Shown here piece after piece: positions 1-5,331 of a stretch of 5,331 bases of DNA. The DNA comes from Chlorobiota bacterium. GTDB taxonomy: Bacteria > Bacteroidota > Bacteroidia > Flavobacteriales > Flavobacteriaceae. The stretch covers positions 1-5,331 of the forward strand of contig JAADHG010000250.1 of the NCBI GenBank assembly GCA_013151975.1. Reading direction: 5' to 3'. The notes beneath the pieces were generated by a model. That model was not told where the DNA came from, searched no databases, and saw nothing but the letters and a program-made list of their open reading frames with translations. The number at the start of each line of letters is the position of its first letter. The first letter of the stretch is position 1. The position numbers and the translations under genes were made by a program.

Positions 1-383
1 CAGACACAGATAGCAATGTTAAAATGGTGTGCAGTATTGTCGGACCAACAAATTTCACCGATCCTGCATATTTAAACAATACCAATCCAGAATTACAAGC
101 GCTTATTGATTTGTATGGTGCAAATGCTACCATATCCTTTTTAGAAGAAGTAAGTCCATATCACAGAGCTACGGTAACTTCACCGCCTACTATATTGTTC
201 TATGGAGGGCAAGATCCTTTAATACCTACAACACAAGGTACTGCAATGAGAGATAAATTGGTGGAACTTGGAGTAACTCAAGAATTTACTTTATACGAAA
301 ACGAAGGTCATGGATGGGATGGTGCTAATGCCATAGACACTTGGATAAAATTGAAAACTTTTATTGAAAATTATTTAGAGTAA
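1..383 (+). CDS. Alpha/beta-hydrolase (esterase/peptidase-like), C-terminal part
   Basis: This is the C-terminal portion (about 126 codons, read from base 3) of a gene that enters from the left edge. The frame is open to the edge, so the ATG at 24 is internal rather than the true start. The residues match the end of an alpha/beta-hydrolase fold of the BD-FAE/carboxylesterase or prolyl-oligopeptidase-like type. A 'VGPTNFTDP' segment resembles the 'GPTDLTD' stretch that follows the nucleophile in these enzymes. The motif GGQDPLIP carries the likely catalytic Asp (codon 213-215), and EGHGW carries the likely catalytic His (codon 309-311). The nucleophile elbow (GxSxG) and any signal peptide would lie outside the window. 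The substrate cannot be predicted, and ester or peptide hydrolysis is only the family expectation. The stop is 14 bp from the stop of the convergent helicase gene, leaving no room for a dedicated terminator. Fold assignment is fairly secure; exact function is unknown. Confidence 0.85.
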   Translation, partial: DTDSNVKMVCSIVGPTNFTDPAYLNNTNPELQALIDLYGANATISFLEEVSPYHRATVTSPPTILFYGGQDPLIPTTQGTAMRDKLVELGVTQEFTLYENEGHGWDGANAIDTWIKLKTFIENYLE

Positions 384-397
384 CTTGAATACATAGT

Positions 398-2740
398 TTA
401 TCCAATCACATCTAATTTTGCAAAACGCAATAGCAACTTTTTTATACCACCATTTTCAAAGTTTATTTCGGCTTTAATATCGGCCCCTTTACCTTCTATT
501 TTAAGGATTTCGCCTTTTCCAAACCGCAAATGATTAACAATATTACCAACTACTAATTTGCTGTCAAATAAATTGGTGTTCCCATTAGTCTTCGGTATTG
601 GCTTTAAATGCTTTGGTGTACTAATCTTTACTTTTTCAGGTGGGGATTTTGTTGCTTGTTTTTTATTAAATCTGTCTTTGCTAGCTGGTTTAAACCTAAT
701 TTTATTAGGTGCAATATCTCCAAAAATGCTAGCGTCTAGCATCGGATTAATGCGTCGTTCTTCAATTGGAGTTAATATCTCAATGTATTTATCTTCTATT
801 TCTTCAATAAACCGACTAGGTTCTGCATCATTTAATCTTCCCCAACGATAACGGGATAAAGCGTATGTTAAATATGCTTGTTTCTCAGCTCTTGTAAGTG
901 CGACATAAAACAAACGTCTTTCTTCTTCTAATTCACTACGTGTGTTCATACTCATTGCACTTGGAAATAAATCTTCCTCCAAACCAACAATAAACACATT
1001 AGGAAACTCCAATCCTTTAGCCATATGTATACTCATTAAAGCTACATGATTGGGATCACCTTTATCTGCATCCAAATCTGTCTCTAATGCTTTTGTTTCT
1101 AAAAACTCTGCTAATGAACTAGAAGAATCAACTATTTCCTTTTGCTCTTCTACAAAATCTTTAACACCATTAAGCAATTGCTCAATATTTTCCATTCGTG
1201 AAACCCCTTCAGGTGTGCCATCTTTATTAAATTCTTTTATTAAACCAGTAACTTTTATAACGTGCTCAGCTAATTCAAAAGCATTAGCTGTTTGGTTTAT
1301 TACTTGAAAACTCGCAATCATAGTTACAAAATTTTGCAACTTTGTTCGCGTTCCAGAGTTAATATTGATATCTATTTTATCTAAATGCTGAAGGACTTCA
1401 AAAATGGATTTATTATATCCATTTGCAGCAACAATTAATCTATCAATAGTCGTTTGTCCTATTCCTCTTCCTGGAAAATTAATGATTCGCTTTAGCGCTT
1501 CTTCGTCTGAAGGATTTATAATTAAACGCAAATAAGACAATACATCCTTTATTTCCTTACGTTGGTAAAATGAAAGTCCACCATAAATTCTGTAAGGAAT
1601 TTTACGATCCTTCAAAGCGGCTTCAATAGCTCTTGATTGTGCATTAGTTCTATAAAGTACCGCAAAATCACTATTCATTAACTGATTTTGCATTTTGCTT
1701 TCAAAAATAGTACTCGCCACATAACGTCCTTCATCTCCATCGGTTAAAGAGCGATGCACTTTTATTTTGGAACCCTCATCATTAGCTGTCCAAACCACCT
1801 TATCGAGTTTGGTTTCATTTTTATCGATAATAGAGTTAGCCGCGTTTACAATATTTTTTGTAGAACGGTAATTTTGTTCTAATCGAAATACTTTTACATC
1901 ATCATAATCCTTCTGAAAATTGAGTATATTATTAATATTTGCGCCACGAAATGCATATATACTTTGGGCGTCATCGCCTACAACACAAATATTTTGAAAC
2001 TTATCCGACAAAGCTCTAACAATTAAATATTGCGAATGATTGGTATCCTGATACTCATCAACCAAAATATATCGAAATCTATTTTGATATTTTGCCAATA
2101 CCTCAGGGAAACGTGTTAACAACTCATTAGTTTTTAAAAGCAAATCGTCAAAATCCATAGCGCCAGCTTTAAAACAGCGTTCTACATATTCTTGATAAAT
2201 ATCTCCTAAACGTGGTCGCCTTGCCATAGCATCAGCTTCAATTAATTCAGGATTTTGAAGGTAAGCTTTAACTGTAATTAAACTATTTTTATATGAAGAA
2301 ATGCGAGAATAAATTTGCTTGTATTTATACACCTCTTTGTCAAGATGCATTTCTTTTATTATTGAAGATATTAAACGCTGTGAATCTTGTGTATCATAAA
2401 TAGTAAAATTACTTGGATAGCCCAATCTATCGGCTTCAAAACGCAAGATTTTAGCAAACACCGAATGGAATGTTCCCATCCAGATGTTTTTAGCTTCACT
2501 ATCTCCAACAATGGTCGCAATACGTGCTTTCATTTCTTTGGCAGCCTTATTGGTAAAGGTTAAAGACAATATATTAAACGGATCTACACCTTGATTCATT
2601 AAATAAGCAATACGATATGTAAGCACACGTGTTTTACCAGAGCCTGCTCCAGCTATAACAATCATAGGGCCATCCTTTTGTAAAGTTGGGGCTAATTGTG
2701 CTTCGTTTAATTGATTTAAATAATTCTCCAAATTGCTCAA
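398..2740 (-). CDS. uvrD: UvrD/PcrA-type superfamily 1A ATP-dependent DNA 3'-5' helicase
   Basis: A complete 780-residue SF1A helicase that unwinds DNA 3'-5' using ATP, in cytoplasmic repair and conflict resolution (family knowledge). All core motifs are visible: Q motif LNEAQ (11-15), Walker A GAGSGKT (31-37), motif Ia LTFTNKAAKEM (60-70), Ib GTFHS (89-93), Walker B VDEYQDTN (227-234), motif III VVGDDAQSIYAFRGA (253-267), motif IV QNYRS (289-293), motif V around IHMAKGLEF (571-579) and motif VI EERRLFYVALTRAEK (606-620). A Lys/Pro-rich, probably disordered linker (about 680-728) leads to a C-terminal Tudor-like module (about 731-776, VGNIVNHLRFGKGEI onward), as in PcrA/UvrD proteins where it contacts RNA polymerase. 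Length is somewhat above the usual 720-740, mostly because of the linker. The start codon is TTG: an in-frame TAA lies at 2756-2758 and no ATG or GTG falls between. A TTG at residue 4 is an alternative start. The first in-frame ATG, Met26, would remove the Q motif. Either pcrA or uvrD could be used as the name. Confidence 0.97.
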   Translation of the reverse strand: MSNLENYLNQLNEAQLAPTLQKDGPMIVIAGAGSGKTRVLTYRIAYLMNQGVDPFNILSLTFTNKAAKEMKARIATIVGDSEAKNIWMGTFHSVFAKILRFEADRLGYPSNFTIYDTQDSQRLISSIIKEMHLDKEVYKYKQIYSRISSYKNSLITVKAYLQNPELIEADAMARRPRLGDIYQEYVERCFKAGAMDFDDLLLKTNELLTRFPEVLAKYQNRFRYILVDEYQDTNHSQYLIVRALSDKFQNICVVGDDAQSIYAFRGANINNILNFQKDYDDVKVFRLEQNYRSTKNIVNAANSIIDKNETKLDKVVWTANDEGSKIKVHRSLTDGDEGRYVASTIFESKMQNQLMNSDFAVLYRTNAQSRAIEAALKDRKIPYRIYGGLSFYQRKEIKDVLSYLRLIINPSDEEALKRIINFPGRGIGQTTIDRLIVAANGYNKSIFEVLQHLDKIDININSGTRTKLQNFVTMIASFQVINQTANAFELAEHVIKVTGLIKEFNKDGTPEGVSRMENIEQLLNGVKDFVEEQKEIVDSSSSLAEFLETKALETDLDADKGDPNHVALMSIHMAKGLEFPNVFIVGLEEDLFPSAMSMNTRSELEEERRLFYVALTRAEKQAYLTYALSRYRWGRLNDAEPSRFIEEIEDKYIEILTPIEERRINPMLDASIFGDIAPNKIRFKPASKDRFNKKQATKSPPEKVKISTPKHLKPIPKTNGNTNLFDSKLVVGNIVNHLRFGKGEILKIEGKGADIKAEINFENGGIKKLLLRFAKLDVIG

Positions 2741-2778
2741 TTTTAATGCGTGAATTTAGCTAATGTTAAGCGTATTTT

Positions 2779-2807
2779 TTAATGTAAATAGGATTAATTA
2801 TAAACAA
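2779..2807 (-). promoter_or_regulatory. Possible Bacteroidota-type promoter for the helicase gene
   Basis: Read on the minus strand, a TTG (2805-2807) is followed after 18 bases by TACATTAA (2779-2786), a partial match to the Bacteroidota -7 box TAnnTTTG. The spacing fits the known -33/-7 arrangement, and transcription would begin roughly 30 bases before the TTG start codon. The -7 match lacks the final TG, and chance matches are common in such A/T-rich DNA, so this is only a candidate. Confidence 0.25.
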
Positions 2808-2843
2808 TTCTAATTGCGATGCAGTGTATAATAAAAATTTAAA

Positions 2844-2851
2844 TATCTTTA
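2844..2851 (+). promoter_or_regulatory. Possible -7 box for the DsrE-family gene cluster
   Basis: TATCTTTA matches the Bacteroidota -7 consensus TAnnTTTG at all but the last base and lies 21 bases before the ATG at 2873. No TTG sits at the usual -33 distance; the nearest is at 2814-2816, too far upstream. A perfect TATAAT occurs at 2827-2832 and is a competing candidate. The signal is weak and would give a very short leader. Confidence 0.18.
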
Positions 2852-2872
2852 AGGCTAAAATTAAATTTCTCC

Positions 2873-3415
2873 ATGAATAAATTACTACTTATTTTAGGAA
2901 TCTGTTTCAGTATTTCCTTTCAAGCTACCGCACAAAACAAAAGAGTTAAAGGCGAAATCATTAAAGATTTTGGTGAATTTGCTATTGTTGAAAATCCAGA
3001 TATTAAAACCGATACCGCTGCAACTTTTAAAGTTATTTTTGATGTTTCAAAATCATCCGAAAATAAAAATGTAATTAACAAATACATTGTTACTGCAGCA
3101 CGATTTTTAAATATGCATGCTAATGATGGCATGAGCAAAGAACAGCTTAAAGCTGCAATGACCATTCATGCAAGTGCATGGCAAGACGTTTTAAATAATG
3201 ATGCTTATAAAGAAAAATTTGGTGTTGATAATCCAAATTTAAAGCTCATAAACCAGTTAAGTGAAGCTGGAGTAGATATTATTTTATGTGGTCAAACTGC
3301 TGATTATAGAGGACTCAACAAAGACAATGTCATACCTAGCGTGAAATTTGCTCTATCAGCAATGACAGCCTTATTACAATACCAAAATAATGGCTACATA
3401 TATATGAGATTCTAA
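2873..3415 (+). CDS. Exported DsrE-family protein
   Basis: A 180-residue protein with an N-terminal Sec signal peptide: Lys3, a hydrophobic stretch at about 4-17, and a likely cut after ATA (residue 20) before Gln21. The mature part looks like a DsrE/DsrF-like domain, best recognised in its second half: a beta-strand ending in VDIILCGQTA (134-143), then RGL, then a helix with VKFALSAMTALLQYQ (157-171) and a closing aromatic strand. DsrE-fold proteins in the cytoplasm relay sulfur through a conserved Cys; here Cys139 sits in the equivalent CGQT motif. It is the only Cys left after removal of the signal peptide (the other is Cys11), so no intramolecular disulfide is possible. His99 in the TIHASAW segment may be near the active site, by inference. 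Function of the exported version is unknown. It is the first gene of the rightward cluster, 42 bp ahead of the amidohydrolase. Confidence 0.88.
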   Translation: MNKLLLILGICFSISFQATAQNKRVKGEIIKDFGEFAIVENPDIKTDTAATFKVIFDVSKSSENKNVINKYIVTAARFLNMHANDGMSKEQLKAAMTIHASAWQDVLNNDAYKEKFGVDNPNLKLINQLSEAGVDIILCGQTADYRGLNKDNVIPSVKFALSAMTALLQYQNNGYIYMRF

Positions 3416-3457
3416 AAAAACTAATAACAAATTATATATAAATAATAAATTAAACCA

Positions 3458-4729
3458 ATGAAAAAACTAGTACTAACCATCGCAATTTTATCAAGCTATG
3501 TTGGATTTTCCCAACACAATCTTGACGCAGACGTTACAGCAATTGAATCTAAAGTCATCGAATGGCGTCGTTATTTTCATGAAAATCCTGAATTATCCAA
3601 TCGCGAATTTAATACTGCAAAAAAAATCGCAGCACATTTAAAATCTCTTGGGCTAGATGTACAAACGGGAGTTGCGCACACAGGAGTTGTAGGTGTTTTA
3701 AAAGGGAATAATCCAGGGAAAGTATTGGCTTTAAGAGCAGATATTGATGCACTACCAGTTCCTGAAAGAGCAGATTTACCATTTAAATCTAAAGCAAAAG
3801 GCAAGTTTAGAGGCGAGGAAGTTCCTGTTATGCATGCTTGCGGACATGATACTCATATTGCTATTTTAATGGGTGTTGCAGAAATTATGTCTAAACACAA
3901 AGACAAAATAAATGGCACTATAAAGTTCATTTTTCAACCTGCAGAAGAAGGCGCCCCTCCAGGAGAAGAAGGTGGTGCGAAACTCATGGTAAGAGAAGGT
4001 GTGCTTGAAAATCCAAAAGTAGATGCTATTTTCGGGCTGCATATTGGCTCAGGGCAACCCATAAATACCATTGCATATAAATCAGGCGGGATCATGGCTG
4101 CAGTAAATAGCTTCGAAATTAATGTTAAAGGAAAACAAACACATGGTTCAAGACCTTGGGGAGGTATTGATCCTATTATGGCAAGTGTAAAAATAATTGA
4201 TGGTTTACAAACGTTGGTAAGTCGTGAAATGGATCTAACTAATGAAGCTGTTGTGCTCTCCATTGGAAAAATTAAAAGCGGTATCCGATCTAATATTATT
4301 CCAGAATCGGCACAAATTATAGGTACATTACGTACTTTAAATTATGACATGCAAGCTAAAATTCAAAAACGTATGAAAGAGATGGTGCCAGCAATAGCAA
4401 AAGCTTATCGCGCAGAAGCTACTATAACTATAGACGAAGGTTACCCTATAACTTATAATGACCCTAGTTTAACGGCACAAATGTTACCATCATTAAAAGC
4501 AGCAGCAGGAGAGAAAAATGTATTTGAAATTAAAGCCATTACTGGAGCAGAAGATTTTTCGTTTTTTCAACAAAAAGTACCAGGTCTATATTTCTTTTTA
4601 GGCGGAATGACACCAGGAACAACAGAGGCATTCCCTCACCATACACCAGACTTTTTTATTGATGAAGATGGAATGTTATTAGGCGTAAAAACTTTTATAC
4701 AATTATCTTTAGATTATTTAAATAATTAA
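3458..4729 (+). CDS. Exported M20D-family metallo-amidohydrolase
   Basis: A complete 423-residue enzyme of peptidase family M20D, which includes hippurate hydrolase, N-acyl-L-amino acid amidohydrolase and IAA-amino-acid hydrolases. It should cleave an amide bond in an N-acyl amino acid or similar small substrate using two metal ions. A signal peptide is clear (KK at 2-3, hydrophobic core about 4-17, probable cut near GFSQ at 16-19), so it acts in the periplasm or outside. Visible motifs: RRYFHENPELS (37-47), RADIDALP (93-100), HACGHD (126-131) with metal ligands Cys128 and His130, QPAEEG (160-165) with catalytic base Glu163 and ligand Glu164, GLHI with ligand His195, THGSRPW with His229 in the dimerisation ('lid') domain, GAEDFSFF (363-370), and PHHTPDF with the last ligand His395. 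Ligand roles follow the plant ILL2 and bacterial homologues. Nothing catalytic is missing. The substrate is not predictable. It lies 42 bp after the DsrE gene and 3 bp before the next gene, implying co-transcription. Confidence 0.95.
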   Translation: MKKLVLTIAILSSYVGFSQHNLDADVTAIESKVIEWRRYFHENPELSNREFNTAKKIAAHLKSLGLDVQTGVAHTGVVGVLKGNNPGKVLALRADIDALPVPERADLPFKSKAKGKFRGEEVPVMHACGHDTHIAILMGVAEIMSKHKDKINGTIKFIFQPAEEGAPPGEEGGAKLMVREGVLENPKVDAIFGLHIGSGQPINTIAYKSGGIMAAVNSFEINVKGKQTHGSRPWGGIDPIMASVKIIDGLQTLVSREMDLTNEAVVLSIGKIKSGIRSNIIPESAQIIGTLRTLNYDMQAKIQKRMKEMVPAIAKAYRAEATITIDEGYPITYNDPSLTAQMLPSLKAAAGEKNVFEIKAITGAEDFSFFQQKVPGLYFFLGGMTPGTTEAFPHHTPDFFIDEDGMLLGVKTFIQLSLDYLNN

Positions 4730-4732
4730 CTG

Positions 4733-5331
4733 ATGAATTCTCTTTTGGATTTTTTATCCCATATACCATTGTGGTTATGGATTATTATTGTTTTAATAAT
4801 AATAATCATAAGAGACATTATACAGAGGCATCATTCTATAAATCATAATTTCCCTCTTATTGGTCATTTTCGCTATATGCTAGAAAAAATTGGCCCTGAA
4901 TTAAGACAATATCTAGTAGCAAATAATAGAGAAGAATTACCTTTTAATCGTATAGAGCGTAGTTGGATTTATGCCTCAGCAAAGCACGAAAACAACTATG
5001 AAGGCTTTGGTACAGATAGAGATATTTATGCGCATCAACACATATTTATAAATAATGCAATGATGCCTTTTCAAATAGGTGAAAATCATCCAAATGCAAT
5101 TGATCATTGTTTTTTACCTTGTGCTAAAGTCATAGGATTTTATAATAAACGCCAAAAACCTTTCCGTCCTGCTTCAATAATTAATGTTTCCGCAATGAGT
5201 TTTGGTTCTCTTTCGGCTAAAGCTATTGAGTCTTTAAATAAAGGGGTGAAAATTGCTGGTGCATATCATAATACTGGCGAAGGTGGTCTATCTCCTTACC
5301 ACAGTAATGGTGGCGATGTCATTTTTCAAAT
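4733..5331 (+). CDS. Membrane-anchored FMN-binding glutamate-synthase-like protein, N-terminal part
   Basis: An open frame of 199 codons runs off the right edge without a stop. It begins at an ATG three bases after the amidohydrolase stop. Residues about 12-26 form one strongly hydrophobic, Ile-rich membrane segment, followed by basic residues (Arg27, Arg32, His33-34). The positive-inside rule therefore puts the catalytic part in the cytoplasm. Then comes a segment typical of the 'FMN-binding glutamate synthase family' (GHFRYMLEKIGPELRQY at 44-60, WIYASAK, NNYEGFGTD). The start of the glutamate synthase FMN domain follows, with NVSAMSFGSLS (151-161) and NTGEGGLSPYH (180-190), which match flavin-binding segments of GOGAT large subunits. 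Full-length family members have about 500-540 residues, so well under half is seen. They lack the glutaminase domain of true GOGAT, and their reaction is not established. Tight coupling to the amidohydrolase suggests one transcript. Confidence 0.93.
   Translation, partial: MNSLLDFLSHIPLWLWIIIVLIIIIIRDIIQRHHSINHNFPLIGHFRYMLEKIGPELRQYLVANNREELPFNRIERSWIYASAKHENNYEGFGTDRDIYAHQHIFINNAMMPFQIGENHPNAIDHCFLPCAKVIGFYNKRQKPFRPASIINVSAMSFGSLSAKAIESLNKGVKIAGAYHNTGEGGLSPYHSNGGDVIFQ

Larger units (their letters stand above)
2741..2872. other. Divergent intergenic region between helicase and DsrE-family gene
   Basis: This 132-bp, very A/T-rich gap separates two divergently transcribed genes and must contain both promoters and both 5' untranslated regions. 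I see no tRNA, riboswitch-like conserved element, long inverted repeat or convincing small ORF in it. Neither start codon has a purine-rich Shine-Dalgarno sequence; both are preceded by A/T-rich sequence, as is usual in Bacteroidota. Candidate promoter boxes are listed separately at low confidence. Confidence 0.7.

Noticed and set aside
24..383. ATG at 24 as the start of a small 119-residue gene
   Set aside because: The frame stays open to the left edge, and a hydrolase domain lacking its nucleophile region would be incomplete; it is the tail of a longer gene.
558..851. 97-codon open frame on + inside the helicase gene
   Set aside because: It lies wholly antisense to a well-conserved helicase coding region and its translation resembles no family; a frame shadow.
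1050..1307. 85-codon open frame on + inside the helicase gene
   Set aside because: Antisense to conserved helicase sequence, Ser-rich translation with no recognisable domain; a frame shadow.
2827..2832. Perfect TATAAT upstream of the DsrE-family gene
   Set aside because: It matches the proteobacterial -10 box, but Bacteroidota primary sigma factors use TAnnTTTG, and no matching upstream box lies at the right distance; likely chance in A/T-rich DNA.
2920..3165. 81-codon open frame on - inside the DsrE-family gene
   Set aside because: Antisense shadow; the + frame has a signal peptide and a family match that this one lacks.
3577..4263. Two open frames on - (3577-3804 and 3934-4263) inside the amidohydrolase gene
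   Set aside because: Both are antisense to motif-bearing M20D sequence, and their translations are low-complexity with no domain.
4781..4806. A/T-only inverted repeat (ATTATTATT ... AATAATAAT) that could form a hairpin
   Set aside because: It lies inside the membrane-anchor coding segment and is explained by runs of Ile codons; an A/T-only stem is weak and has no terminator features.

Overview
The window is a low-GC, densely packed chromosomal segment that looks like Bacteroidota, most likely marine-type Flavobacteriaceae. This assignment is an inference. It rests on strong A/T bias at third codon positions, A/T-rich start regions with no clear Shine-Dalgarno sequence, and close resemblance of all five proteins to flavobacterial families recalled from general knowledge. 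No database search was possible.

Layout from left to right: (1) the 3' end of an alpha/beta-hydrolase (esterase/peptidase type) gene on +, running in from the left edge and ending at 383. (2) A complete UvrD/PcrA-type superfamily 1 DNA helicase on - (398-2740), convergent with the hydrolase and only 14 bp from it. It appears to start at a TTG codon. (3) A 132-bp divergent intergenic region (2741-2872) that must hold the promoters of the helicase and of the rightward genes. (4) A rightward cluster: a small exported DsrE-family protein (2873-3415), an exported M20D metallo-amidohydrolase (3458-4729), and the 5' part of a membrane-anchored FMN-binding glutamate-synthase-like protein (4733 to beyond the right edge). 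The last two genes are 3 bp apart and no terminator is visible between any of the three, so they probably form one operon.

The helicase is a housekeeping repair enzyme with every expected motif. The rightward genes share an envelope theme: two have Sec-type signal peptides and the third has a single N-terminal membrane anchor. Their joint role is not known. Amide-bond hydrolysis outside the cytoplasm next to a GOGAT-like flavodomain hints at nitrogen or acyl-amino-acid metabolism, but this is guesswork. I see no RNA genes, CRISPR, insertion sequences, phage genes or obvious horizontally acquired DNA. The window is mostly ordinary, and the features worth a second look are modest.
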